Assembly: GCF_002154225.1 (NCBI RefSeq)
Contig: NZ_MTSE01000012.1
Coordinates: 1 to 64,000, forward strand
Reading direction: 5' to 3'
Source: Hymenobacter crusticola
GTDB taxonomy: Bacteria > Bacteroidota > Bacteroidia > Cytophagales > Hymenobacteraceae
DNA length: 64,000 nucleotides
Position 1 is the stretch's first letter. The number at the start of each line of letters is the position of its first letter. The notes beneath the pieces were generated by a model. The model saw only the letters and a list, made by a program, of their open reading frames with translations, did not search any database and was not told where the DNA came from. Shown in pieces: positions 1 through 8,799 of the stretch. The translations under genes and the position numbers were made by a program.

Positions 1-268
1 AGTGGGTGTAGTGGGTGGCGCCTTTAGCCATCGCCCACGTCTTCATGGCCGAGGCCACCGCGTCGGCCACCGACCGCTCCACTGGCGCGCCTTCTTTGAT
101 AGATGCTTCCAGCTTTTTCAAATAGCTACCCGACATGGTAGCCCGCATGGCCTCCAGGTTGAAGACGTTTTTACCGAAGGTCGCGGACCGGCTTTCGTTA
201 GTTGTTACTACGGGTACTGGTTCGCGCCGATCGACTAATTCGAGGGCTTTGAAGCGCAAAATGGACAT
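1..268 (-). CDS. glnN: Type III glutamine synthetase, N-terminal part (cut by window edge)
   Basis: Only the first 89 codons are present; the gene runs off the left edge. Translating the minus strand from the ATG at 268 gives MSILRFKALELV, then FGKNVFNLEAMR and finally MKTWAMAKGATHYTH. These are characteristic N-terminal blocks of GSIII, the large dodecameric glutamine synthetase common in Bacteroidota, which makes glutamine from glutamate, ammonium and ATP. It lies downstream of amtB on the same strand, so ammonium uptake and assimilation are probably co-expressed. A 12-bp inverted repeat lies in the gap between the two genes. The catalytic core is outside the window, so intactness cannot be judged. 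Identification rests on remembered family motifs. Confidence 0.85.
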   Translation of the reverse strand, partial: MSILRFKALELVDRREPVPVVTTNESRSATFGKNVFNLEAMRATMSGSYLKKLEASIKEGAPVERSVADAVASAMKTWAMAKGATHYTH

Positions 269-345
269 GCGAGAACTAAAAAGGTAAGAGGATTGAAAGG
301 GGTGTGCGTCACTGCGGGCGGCCGCAATAATTGGTTTGGCAGACA

Positions 346-392
346 CTGGAAAGCTAGCTCACTTCCTTACTGAACTTCTCCTAGCTTTCCAG
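346..392. terminator. Hairpin between amtB and glnN
   Basis: CTGGAAAGCTAG at 346-357 is repeated in perfect inverted form at 381-392 with a 23-nt loop. It lies just after the amtB stop (427) and before the glnN start (268) on the minus strand. No T-run follows, so it could be a weak terminator, an attenuator or an mRNA processing/stability element that sets the amtB:glnN ratio. Function is inferred. Confidence 0.5.
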
Positions 393-426
393 CGCCGCGG
401 AGCAGGCAGCCTGGTGCAGATACTAC

Positions 427-1800
427 TTAGTGGCGCTCGGCTACCAGTTCTTTGCGGGTGCTTTCGTATTCTTCGTCCACGTTGTAGGTCGACTCTTCGT
501 GCTGACTCAGGTCGAGACCTAGCTCTTCGTCGGCGGCTTTCACGCGCAGCCCGAAGATCATGTCGGTTATCTTTAACAGAATCCAGGAGCCCACGAAGGC
601 GTAGCCAACCACAATGACGAGGGCAAGGAGATGGTAGCCAAACAGCGTGGCAGAACCGTGCACGAGGCCTACTTTATCGGCAAACACACCCGTCAGGATC
701 ATGCCCACGATACCACCAAGGCCGTGGCAAGGAAACACATCGAGCGTGTCGTCGATGTTGGTGCGGCTGTTTTTCCAATGCACCCCAGCAAAGCTGATGA
801 GCGACGCTACCACCCCGATCAGAATGCTCTGGCCGTAGTTTACAAAGCCAGCGGCGGGCGTGATGGCCACCAAGCCAACAACGGCCCCGATGCATGCACC
901 CACGGCTGTGGGTTTGCCACCACGGGCCACCTCTACCAACATCCACGCGATTAGTGCCGCCGCCGAAGCTAGGTTGGTGTTAGCGAAAGCAAGAGTGGCC
1001 TGCTCGTTAGCCCCTAGCGACGAACCAGCATTGAAACCAAACCAACCAAACCACAGCAACCCGGTGCCGAGTAGCACGAAAGGCACGTTGGGCGTCGAGA
1101 AGGAAGTCTGCTGCTTCATGCGGCGCGGCCCCATCACGATGGCGCCAGCCAGCGCTGCCACCCCAGCCGAAATGTGCACCACTGTGCCACCGGCAAAATC
1201 GAGCACGCCCCACTTGTGCAGAAAGCCTTCGGGATGCCAGGTCCAGTGTGCTAGTGGGCAGTAGATGAATAGGCAAAACAGCACCATAAAGGCTAGGTAG
1301 CCCTTGAAATTGACGCGCTCAGCGAAAGAACCCGTGATGAGGGCCGGTGTGATAATGGCAAACTTCAGCTGAAAAGCGAAGTAAAGAATGAACGGGATGG
1401 CAGCCGAGAAAGCGGGGTTGGGCGCAGTGCCTACGTTGCGGAGCAACGCAAAGGTGAGTGGATTGCCAATCAGGCCGTGCCAGCTGTCGCCGTAAGCCAG
1501 CGAGAAGCCCACAAAGTAAAACACCAGCGTGATTACGCCCATTGCCACGAAGCTTTGCAGCATCGTCGAAATTAGGTTTTTGGGCCGCACCATGCCGCCG
1601 TAAAAGAACGACAGGCCAGGCGTCATCAATAACACCAACGCCGTGGCTGTCAACATCCAAGCTACATCGGCGGCGTTGAGCGTGCTGGTAGCACCCGCCG
1701 CGGGATGGTCAACGGGTACAAAGGCGGCTACTCCACTCAGCGCCAGTAGCACCAAGAGCATAAAGGAGCCCGAAGCAGATTTGGGAGGAGAAGTTTCCAT
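427..1800 (-). CDS. amtB: Ammonium transporter (Amt/MEP family)
   Basis: A 457-residue inner-membrane ammonium channel. An N-terminal hydrophobic segment (about residues 12-30) may be a cleaved signal, as in E. coli AmtB, followed by about eleven membrane spans. Seen directly: the family block TPGLSFFYGGMVRPKN, ITGSFAERVNFKGY, the first pore histidine in GGTVVHISAG and the second in VFPCHGLGGIVG. The cytoplasmic tail is acidic (NVDEEYESTRKEL). Family knowledge: it conducts ammonium or ammonia and is usually gated by a PII protein; no glnB is visible here. It lies between an upstream porin gene and downstream glnN on the same strand, which forms a nitrogen-scavenging cluster. Confidence 0.95.
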   Translation of the reverse strand: METSPPKSASGSFMLLVLLALSGVAAFVPVDHPAAGATSTLNAADVAWMLTATALVLLMTPGLSFFYGGMVRPKNLISTMLQSFVAMGVITLVFYFVGFSLAYGDSWHGLIGNPLTFALLRNVGTAPNPAFSAAIPFILYFAFQLKFAIITPALITGSFAERVNFKGYLAFMVLFCLFIYCPLAHWTWHPEGFLHKWGVLDFAGGTVVHISAGVAALAGAIVMGPRRMKQQTSFSTPNVPFVLLGTGLLWFGWFGFNAGSSLGANEQATLAFANTNLASAAALIAWMLVEVARGGKPTAVGACIGAVVGLVAITPAAGFVNYGQSILIGVVASLISFAGVHWKNSRTNIDDTLDVFPCHGLGGIVGMILTGVFADKVGLVHGSATLFGYHLLALVIVVGYAFVGSWILLKITDMIFGLRVKAADEELGLDLSQHEESTYNVDEEYESTRKELVAERH

Positions 1801-2015
1801 ACGAAGTAAATTGATGACTTGAAAGTTGAATTTAAAAGTGATTTACCTACTGCGTGGCTAAGTAATATTAGGCAAATCGCCAGAGTATTTAGTAACCGAT
1901 TTGTTCGCTCAGCAAATAATTTTTAAGCAAGAAATACACATTTGCCTTTTTTAAACATGTACGGAATAATGTATGCAGCAAAAGACAAATACAATTTTAG
2001 TTTCTCTTCTACTCG

Positions 2016-3071
2016 TTAAAATTTATAGACAGCAGCAATCAATAAACTTTGCGTTGATTTTTTAGCTACTCCAGCCCTATTTACAAATAACCTAGGATCT
2101 CGATTTCCACTATCCAATCGCAGCTCAGGAATAATCGTCAAATTATCAACTCGAATATTTGAAGAGAGAGTTGTTTCAAATACTCCGCCGTTAAACCCAA
2201 TTAATGCTTTCTTATCGCCAACATATTCACTACGAAGTGTCAAGCCAAACCACGAAGTAGGATCTACGTTTGCGTAGAGTGCAGAGCCCCACCACGTATT
2301 AGTATCACTCCAGCTGCTTTCGCTTTTACTTTGCCGCGTTTGAACGGTTCCGTTATAAGAAAGACTAAACTTAGATGATGCTGCAAACGTCACAACTGCA
2401 TCAACTTGATGTAATCGCAATGAATCATTCGGATTACCTCCTTGATAATTCAAGTACGCTTTTATTTTGTCGTCTTTCGTACCCGTAGCGAGCTGGGCAA
2501 TACCCATTTTTGGTAAGCCACTCGCACTTTTTAAATCAGTTGGGTTGGCCACCCCTACCATAAGGGTTGTCTTGTTACCGAGGGTGAAATCGGCTTTGAC
2601 ACCAGTATGAAAAAAGGGTCCGTACGAGAACATATAGCTCATACTGTAATTCCGATTCAGGTACGGATCGACCGATTCATACCCAATATGCGTGGCCCAG
2701 CTTCCTGCTGTCAACTTAACTTTTGCCGACGGTGAATAGGTGATAAACAGCTGCTTAATTGCAAAACGCGTATTTGAATCGTTGTATGAAAATTCCTCCG
2801 CACGACGCCCGAAACCAAGGTCAGCCACCATTCCTACTTTGCCAATTGTATGTTCCGCTTTTGCGGAAATCATACCTAGCTCGAAAGAATTATGCGTATT
2901 GGTAAAGCTAGTATAATTATTAAATGAAGCCTCTCGTGGGTTTTGCAAATTATAGCGGTAATACGCATCTGCAGACCCCGATAATTTAAACGGCAGCGTT
3001 GTACGAGTTGAATCATCCGCGCTACCCATACTAGTGGCAAGCAACGACAATGTTGTTGTAAGGATGAGCAT
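2016..3071 (-). CDS. Outer-membrane beta-barrel porin (OmpL/bbp2-like)
   Basis: A 351-residue protein with a short signal peptide (MLILTTTLSLLATSMGSADD) and a body of alternating beta strands. Visible blocks are LSGSADAYYRYNLQNP, FELGMISAKAEHTIGKVGMVADLGFGRRAEEF, and WATHIGYESVDPYLNRNYSMSYMFSYGPFFHTG. It ends in AVYKF, the aromatic C-terminus expected of an outer-membrane barrel. These resemble the putative beta-barrel porin-2 family, which in Bacteroidota often lies beside amtB and probably lets small nitrogen solutes cross the outer membrane (inference from context). The gene and its flanks are clearly more AT-rich than the rest of the window. The ATG at 3071 is the only sensible start. Confidence 0.8.
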   Translation of the reverse strand: MLILTTTLSLLATSMGSADDSTRTTLPFKLSGSADAYYRYNLQNPREASFNNYTSFTNTHNSFELGMISAKAEHTIGKVGMVADLGFGRRAEEFSYNDSNTRFAIKQLFITYSPSAKVKLTAGSWATHIGYESVDPYLNRNYSMSYMFSYGPFFHTGVKADFTLGNKTTLMVGVANPTDLKSASGLPKMGIAQLATGTKDDKIKAYLNYQGGNPNDSLRLHQVDAVVTFAASSKFSLSYNGTVQTRQSKSESSWSDTNTWWGSALYANVDPTSWFGLTLRSEYVGDKKALIGFNGGVFETTLSSNIRVDNLTIIPELRLDSGNRDPRLFVNRAGVAKKSTQSLLIAAVYKF

Positions 3072-3147
3072 GTAGGCAATCTATGTGGTGGAAAATAAAA
3101 GACATCGTGTTGTGGGACTCGTATTTTCTGCCTTGACCTACTTCACA

Positions 3148-3171
3148 TTTGTACCATTCTATGGGTACAAA
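3148..3171. promoter_or_regulatory. Palindrome upstream of porin/amtB genes
   Basis: TTTGTACC at 3148-3155 and GGTACAAA at 3164-3171 form a perfect 8+8 inverted repeat with an 8-base spacer, 77 bases upstream of the porin start. The symmetry and position suggest an operator for a dimeric regulator of the nitrogen cluster. No regulator gene for it is visible. Confidence 0.35.
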
Positions 3172-3775
3172 TTATCTTTATCTCCTTGGCATGGGTATGC
3201 GTATTTTATTTTTTACAAAGCATAGTTTATCCGTTCTGTATTAAACAATACAAAATTTCGATTACTACGCAGTTTCAGTAATGTCTTGCTAAATGGTATT
3301 ACCAGATCAGACGCAGGATCTGCTAGCACCACAGGTGCACTCTATACTATAAGTGCATCAAGTTCTACCTAAATATGCTGGACATTTCTCTCGTGACGTA
3401 CGGGTGTTTCAACCGTCAAAGACAAGCTTTCTTTCATGTTGAACGTCGCTACCTAAATAGAAAAATACAGGGAATAAGCAGAAGCCAATGCCTTAAACGA
3501 AAGTAATCGGCATCGTGAGGAGGGGTATGTTGTAAATCTGAAGCCAATCTACGCTTAAACCAAGTATAAATTCAAATAATACCTTCTATTTTTACCTTAT
3601 TTTTATAAAAAACGCTTCTTTATAGCAAATACACCCTCGCAATTAGGGGTACTTCGATAATATCTTGTTTTCAATTCCGATTTTGCCACTGCTCGGCAAA
3701 CCTGTGCTGAGGTAAGCTACTTTTGGCAGGTTAGTAGCGCAACATGGTTCTTCCCCCTAGTGCTTTATAGCCAGG

Positions 3776-3836
3776 CCTGTGTCTTAGCAGCTCAATTACA
3801 CGGGCAGGACGGCGCCGCCTCTTGCTAAGACACAGG
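3776..3836. repeat. 14-bp perfect inverted repeat
   Basis: CCTGTGTCTTAGCA (3776-3789) recurs inverted at 3823-3836 with a 33-nt GC-rich loop. It lies in the gene-free region downstream of the GH115 gene. There is no T-run, so it is not a classical terminator. It could be a stabilising 3' hairpin or a relic of a repeat element. Confidence 0.4.
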
Positions 3837-3964
3837 AGCCAGTCAGGTGGTAGGTCGTTGAAAAGCACAGGAAGCCCCGCTAATTCGCTGATGTGCGAAC
3901 GGCGTGCAGCCAAGGAGCCGCCGGGGGGCTGTACTTTAGGCTTTTAGGCGAATAAGATGTTAGG

Positions 3965-6900
3965 CTACCGGCCTAGCTTGGCTGTTTTGCCTGCTTGCAC
4001 CTGCGTGCTGAGCTTCTTTGTTTCGGGAATGGCGCTGTAGTGTGGCTGTAACCCACCTAGGTCGACGGTAATGCGGTCGAGCACGACACCTGGGTCAAGC
4101 AGGTAGATTCTTATTGTGTGGCGGCCGGGGGTGATAGCAGCGGCTTGTATTTGCCGTTGGGCATTGTTGCGCAGCACGTTTTGCTTCCATTCTTCCGAGC
4201 GGCCCATGGTGCGGAAGTCCACGATTTGCATGGGCTGGTCGTCGAGGGCGACGCCGTAGCGCATGCCGGTGCGGCTGGTGAGTTCGTGCGTAGGCAAGGT
4301 AAAAACGGTGATGATAGGCGCCGAAGCAGCGGAAAGTGCATAGAAGTCATACTCAGCTACAGCGGCTTGCTCCAGGGCACTAGCGGGCGTAGTGAGCGAA
4401 GCAGCTTGAAGGGGCTGGGCTTGCAAAGCGCTTCCGACGGAACCTAGGTTCGGCACTTTCGCCCACTGACTCGCCACTTTATCTGTTTTACGCGTGTAAT
4501 TCCCGGCTCCCATTGATACGTAGCCGTTGCTCTCCACAAAGCCAGTATAATTTTTCACTTCGGGTTCAAGGCCGGCTACGGGAACCCACACGGTAATTTT
4601 TTGGCCCGCGGCAATGAAGGTTATTTGCCCGGGAGTTTTAGGGCGCTTGGGTGCTTTGGCCCAATCGATAGTTACTTGCAGGCGCTGCTCCCGCCGACCT
4701 AGGAGTGGGAGCAGTTGCCCTTGCGAGGCCGATACGTTAATCCACTTGGAGGTCTTTACCTTCCACGTCGCCGCTTGCTGCCGGGTAAGAAACAGATCGA
4801 TGAAGTGCTGCTGCGGCCCCCACGGGTAGAAGGTCGGCAGGACCAACCCTAGCTTGCTTGTGGGTAGCAGCGACGAATCTGGGCTCACCCAGCCTTCGGG
4901 TGCGACACCCCATACCTGACTAGTATCTAGCTGAATGGGCTTTAACGCTGGCGCCTGGTACACGGGCAAGTTGCGCGGCTTCATCGACATTATGCCCTGC
5001 CACTTGCCCCCGGCTAGCTGGCGGTTGAAATAGTCGGTTTCTTGCTCAATCTGCTGGTAGGCTTGCTGGGCCAAGGTGGCGTAGTCGCGGGCGCTGGCGC
5101 GGTTTTGCTTGGCGTACAGCTCGCTTTTGTCGCGGTACAGAAACTTCTGGTTCATAAGGGCCGCTCCTACTACAGGATAATACACCAACTCATAGAAAGC
5201 ATCGGCTTTATCGGGGCTGATTTGGGGGCGCAGCTGCTGCACTTTCTCGACCAAGGCCGCGTAGCGGTCGAGGCGGCGCTGGGCTTCGTCGCCGTAGTAG
5301 AAGTGGTTGTACTCGGTGCGGGTGGTGGGCGTGGTGGGCTCGGTGCGACTCCAGCCCATAAACTCGGGCCTGCGCTCAAAAGCTAGGTTGGAGTATTCCC
5401 ACAGCACGTCACGGATAGCTGCCGCATGCACCGCACCAAATGCCTCCTGCGACCAGTTCTGCAAGTGCGTCGGCACGTAACTGCTTTGCTCAAAAGGCGT
5501 TGCATCGTAGGCCATATCCAAAAAGAGCTGCGTATTGTATTCAAGGGGCTTCAAGTCGCCCACATTCATCACCCACAGGCCGTCGGCTTGCAAGGCATAG
5601 GCCTTCATCATCTCCTCCCGAATCAGGGCCGGGTGCGTCGAGCTGAGCCACAGGTAGTCGTGGGGGCGCCCCCAGTACGAGGCGTGGTAGTACACGCCCG
5701 AGCGGCCAGGACGGCGCTGCTCTTCGGCATTGCTCAGGCGGCTGATGTAGCCGTAGTTGTCGTCGGGCCACACCAGGGTCACGTCGTCGGGCAGCTTCAG
5801 GCCTTGGTCGTACACATCGAGCACCTCCTTATATAAGGTGAATACCTGCGGAATGCGCGTTACATCTTTGGCCACATTGCGGCGCAGAATCTGGCGCTGA
5901 TCGGCTAGCACGTTGCCGAGCATCTGGGCGGCTTCTTTGGGCGTTTTGGCCCCTTCCATGCCGCTGTCGTGCACGCCGCGCATGCCCAGCGAGTAGATGG
6001 CCTCCATTGACCTAGCTTCCTTCGCGCGCTGATTCCAATAGTCGTACACGGCGGGCTTGTTGCGGAAGTAGTCGAAGGGGCCCATCGTTTTCTCCTGCCA
6101 CTCATCCACGTTGTTGCGTAGCATGGGCTCGGCGTGCGAGGTGCCCACCAGTATGGCGTAGCGTTCGGCCACTTGGGGGTTGCCGGGGTAATGAAAGAAT
6201 GCCTTGGTGCTCGGGTGCATGGCCGGCCAAATCAGGTTGGCCTTCAGGCGCAGCAGCAATTCAAATAGGCGGGCGTAGGTATTGGGGCCAATGTCCTTGA
6301 TATCCTTGTCCAGATTCTGCGCGGCCCAGGGCTGCAAGCCCCAGTCTTCGTCGTTGAGGAAAATGCCCCGGTATTTCACCGAAGGCGGCACGCTCTGGTA
6401 GGCGCCGGCCGTGAGGTACAGGTTGTCGTGGTGCGGGGGCGGCACGTCGGCCCACCAGTACCACGGCGACACTCCTAGCCGCCGCGCCAGTTCAAACACC
6501 CCGTACGCCGTACCCCGCCGGTCGCTGCCGACAACCACCAAGGCTTTGCCTGGTTTGCCCAGCGGCTGCTCTACCACCTGCAAGCGAAACGTTTCCCACT
6601 GGCCCTGAAGGCTTTTCAGATCGAGCTGCTTGCTCGCCACGAGCTGATCGATCAACCGGGAGTGACCTAGGGTTCCGATCAACACCGGGTATTCGGCTAG
6701 GGGCTCGGTGGCGGCGCGCAACGCAGGCGTCACGCCCGTGATGCGATTAATGTCGTTGGCCAACGCTTCCGCCGCTACGCGCACCACCTCCGCATCCGGC
6801 GCATCGACGTAGAGCGCAGCGGCCGTCCGTTGGTGCACGAGCGGAAACACGGAGGAACCGTAAGTAGCCGCCGGCACGATGGGCGCAGCTAGGTTCTGCT

Positions 6901-6967
6901 GCGCCGCAACGGGGCGGCACAGGCTACTTAGCAAAAAGGCAAGAACGTAGGCAAACCGCTTTTTCAT
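3965..6967 (-). CDS. GH115 xylan alpha-1,2-glucuronidase
   Basis: A 1000-residue secreted or periplasmic glycoside hydrolase. The ATG at 6967 gives MKKRFAYVLAFLLSSLCRPVAAQQ, a clean signal peptide; an upstream in-frame start would add 16 unhelpful residues. Family blocks visible: SDRRGTAYGVFELARRLGVSPWYWWADVPP (about 150-180), KYRGIFLNDEDWGLQPWA, LLRLKANLIWPAMHPSTKAF, GTSHAEPMLRNNVDEW, and LVWPDDNYGYISRL. GH115 enzymes remove (4-O-methyl)glucuronic acid side chains from internal xylose units of xylan. The C-terminal third carries the accessory domain normal for the family. It stands alone rather than in a xylan utilisation locus, but a GH9 gene lies at 54.7 kb. Catalytic residues were not assigned individually. 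Confidence 0.9.
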   Translation of the reverse strand: MKKRFAYVLAFLLSSLCRPVAAQQNLAAPIVPAATYGSSVFPLVHQRTAAALYVDAPDAEVVRVAAEALANDINRITGVTPALRAATEPLAEYPVLIGTLGHSRLIDQLVASKQLDLKSLQGQWETFRLQVVEQPLGKPGKALVVVGSDRRGTAYGVFELARRLGVSPWYWWADVPPPHHDNLYLTAGAYQSVPPSVKYRGIFLNDEDWGLQPWAAQNLDKDIKDIGPNTYARLFELLLRLKANLIWPAMHPSTKAFFHYPGNPQVAERYAILVGTSHAEPMLRNNVDEWQEKTMGPFDYFRNKPAVYDYWNQRAKEARSMEAIYSLGMRGVHDSGMEGAKTPKEAAQMLGNVLADQRQILRRNVAKDVTRIPQVFTLYKEVLDVYDQGLKLPDDVTLVWPDDNYGYISRLSNAEEQRRPGRSGVYYHASYWGRPHDYLWLSSTHPALIREEMMKAYALQADGLWVMNVGDLKPLEYNTQLFLDMAYDATPFEQSSYVPTHLQNWSQEAFGAVHAAAIRDVLWEYSNLAFERRPEFMGWSRTEPTTPTTRTEYNHFYYGDEAQRRLDRYAALVEKVQQLRPQISPDKADAFYELVYYPVVGAALMNQKFLYRDKSELYAKQNRASARDYATLAQQAYQQIEQETDYFNRQLAGGKWQGIMSMKPRNLPVYQAPALKPIQLDTSQVWGVAPEGWVSPDSSLLPTSKLGLVLPTFYPWGPQQHFIDLFLTRQQAATWKVKTSKWINVSASQGQLLPLLGRREQRLQVTIDWAKAPKRPKTPGQITFIAAGQKITVWVPVAGLEPEVKNYTGFVESNGYVSMGAGNYTRKTDKVASQWAKVPNLGSVGSALQAQPLQAASLTTPASALEQAAVAEYDFYALSAASAPIITVFTLPTHELTSRTGMRYGVALDDQPMQIVDFRTMGRSEEWKQNVLRNNAQRQIQAAAITPGRHTIRIYLLDPGVVLDRITVDLGGLQPHYSAIPETKKLSTQVQAGKTAKLGR

Positions 6968-7196
6968 GGAATAAACGAGCAGGATAGGGTAGCGTAGGTA
7001 ATTGCCTGACCGCAACGCTAGGTGGTGAAGCGATATACAGAAAAGAAAGGCAACGAACTGTCCTGCCCGTTCCTGGCCGAGTTTGCGCTACTGCGTCTTT
7101 GTTGGCCTAGGTAGCATTTGCCCTAGCAGCATCCGGCTTCCGCCGAAGATGTTGTATACTACTGCTGGTTTGATTCTTCCCTCATCTTTTCCGCGT

Positions 7197-8633
7197 ATGT
7201 CCTTTTCTATTTCGCGCCTTCTGGCCCTTAGTAGTGCGTTGTGCCTGAGCGTGCCCATGTCGAGCCAAGCCCAACAGTTCACGGCGCAAGTCCAGGAGTT
7301 TATCAGCGTAAATGCGCCCACCGTGGCTCTCACCGACGCCAAAGTGATAGACGGTACCGGCAAACCGGCCCTGCTCCACCAAACGGTGCTCCTGCAAAAA
7401 GGCCGCATTGTGCAGGTAGGGCCCACGAAAAAGGTGAAGGTGCCCGCCGATGCCAAGGTGATCAACTGCGCGGGCAAAACCCTGATTCCGGGCCTCGTGA
7501 TGCTGCACGAACACCTGTACTACACCATGCCGGTGGGCAGCTACTTCAACATTGCCCAGATGCCCTACTCCTTCCCGCGGCTGTACCTAGCCGGCGGCGC
7601 CACCACCATCCGCACGGCGGGCAGCATCGAGCCCCAAACCGACCTAGCTATCAAGCGCATGATCGGGGAAGGCAAGCTCATCGGCCCCGACATGGATGTG
7701 ACGGCGCCCTACATGGAGGAACCGAGCATGGACATTCCGGCCCTGAACACCATTAAAGGCCCCGAGGACGCCGCGGCTACGACCATCTTTTGGGCTAATA
7801 AAGGCTGTACGTCTTTCAAAATGTACATGCACGCCACCCGCGCCGACCTAGCCGCCGTGGTGCGCGAGTCCCACGCCCGCCACCTGAAAGTAACCGGCCA
7901 CCTCTGCTCCATCACCTACCGCGAAGCCGCCGACCTCGGCATCGACAACCTGGAGCACGGCTTCATGGCTAGCTCCGATTTTGAGCAAGGTAAGCCCGTC
8001 GACGTGTGCGACTATCCCAACGGCCGCACAGCGCTGCTGAAGCTGCCGGTGAATAGCCCCGAGATGAAAAACCTCATCAGCTACTTGATCAGCAAGAAGG
8101 TTGCCCTCACCTCTACCCTGCCGGTGTTCGAACCCTACACGGGCCGGGAAGTGGTGCTCGGCGGCGGTTTGGAAGCGTTGGTGCCCCAACTCCAAGAACG
8201 CGAAAAGGCCACTTGGCAACAGAATCAGCAGAAGGACACTGCCAGCACGCGCCTGTTTAAGAAGGAGCTAGCCTGGGAAAAGCAGTTTTACCAAGCGGGC
8301 GGGCTGCTCGTGGCCGGCACCGACCCCACCGGCGCGGGCCGCACCATTGCCGGCTACGCCAACCGCCGCCAGATTGAGCTGCTGGTAGAAGCCGGTTTCA
8401 CACCCGTCGAAGCCATCAAGATCAGCACCCTGAACGGGGCCACCTACCTAGGTCGGGAAAAGGAAATCGGCACCATTGAGGCAGGCAAGCAGGCCGACTT
8501 GATCCTGATCAACGGCGACCCGGAAAAAGATATCCAGCAAGTGCGCCAGATGGAGACGGTCTTCAAACAAGGGGTAGGCTTCGACTCGGCCAAGCTGTTT
8601 GAGTCGATGAAGGGAAAAGTGGGGCTGAACTAA
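7197..8633 (+). CDS. Secreted amidohydrolase (imidazolonepropionase-like)
   Basis: A 478-residue metal-dependent hydrolase. The ATG at 7197 opens MSFSISRLLALSSALCLSVPMSSQAQQ, a signal peptide; the frame stays open upstream to 7083 but without a plausible start. Seen: ALTDAKVIDGTGKPALLHQTVLLQKGRIVQVG (the composite beta domain), KTLIPGLVMLHEHLYY (N-terminal metal motif, HEH), SFKMYMHA (possible carbamylated or bridging lysine region), GHLCSITYREA, DNLEHGF, and VAGTDPTGAG (catalytic Asp region). The C-terminus EIGTIEAGKQADLILINGDP is typical of the superfamily. Relatives hydrolyse cyclic amides, dipeptides or prolidase-type substrates; substrate is unknown here. It is divergent from the GH115 gene, with a shared control region at 6968-7196. 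Confidence 0.85.
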   Translation: MSFSISRLLALSSALCLSVPMSSQAQQFTAQVQEFISVNAPTVALTDAKVIDGTGKPALLHQTVLLQKGRIVQVGPTKKVKVPADAKVINCAGKTLIPGLVMLHEHLYYTMPVGSYFNIAQMPYSFPRLYLAGGATTIRTAGSIEPQTDLAIKRMIGEGKLIGPDMDVTAPYMEEPSMDIPALNTIKGPEDAAATTIFWANKGCTSFKMYMHATRADLAAVVRESHARHLKVTGHLCSITYREAADLGIDNLEHGFMASSDFEQGKPVDVCDYPNGRTALLKLPVNSPEMKNLISYLISKKVALTSTLPVFEPYTGREVVLGGGLEALVPQLQEREKATWQQNQQKDTASTRLFKKELAWEKQFYQAGGLLVAGTDPTGAGRTIAGYANRRQIELLVEAGFTPVEAIKISTLNGATYLGREKEIGTIEAGKQADLILINGDPEKDIQQVRQMETVFKQGVGFDSAKLFESMKGKVGLN

Positions 8634-8701
8634 CGATCAGCAGCAAAAGCGGCCTGGGAGCAACCGGACGCAGAAGAAAGGCAAATGAAATCGATTGAAG
8701 C

Positions 8702-8720
8702 TTTACGAAAGTTTACGAAA
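8702..8720. repeat. Tandem TTTACGAAA repeats upstream of sigma gene
   Basis: TTTACGAAA occurs at 8702-8710 and again at 8712-8720, a 10-bp period, about 60 bases before the -7 element of the ECF sigma gene. One-turn spacing on the same face of the helix suggests a binding site, but chance in this AT-rich patch is possible. Confidence 0.3.
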
Positions 8721-8782
8721 TTATTATCATCGTCTATTTTAATCATAATAAAAGAATAACTTAGGCCAATACCGATAGGCGG

Positions 8783-8790
8783 TAGCTTTG
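8783..8790 (+). promoter_or_regulatory. -7 promoter element of the ECF sigma gene
   Basis: TAGCTTTG is a perfect match to the Bacteroidota -7 consensus TAnnTTTG. It ends nine bases before the ATG at 8800, so the transcript would have an ultrashort or no leader. No clear -33 TTTG is seen at the usual distance. Confidence 0.6.
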
Positions 8791-8799
8791 CCGATAGAT

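Larger units (their letters stand above)
3072..3964. other. AT-rich intergenic stretch without a convincing gene
   Basis: About 890 bases upstream of the porin gene and downstream of the GH115 gene. Base composition is AT-rich up to about 3700, then returns to high GC. The only long frame (3731-3913, minus) shows no recognisable motif and is crossed by an inverted repeat, so I do not call it. It should hold the porin/amtB promoter region near 3075-3200 and otherwise nothing I can name. Confidence 0.6.

Noticed and set aside
3731..3913. Minus-strand frame of 60 codons downstream of GH115
   Set aside because: No motif, and the inverted repeat 3776-3836 runs through it.
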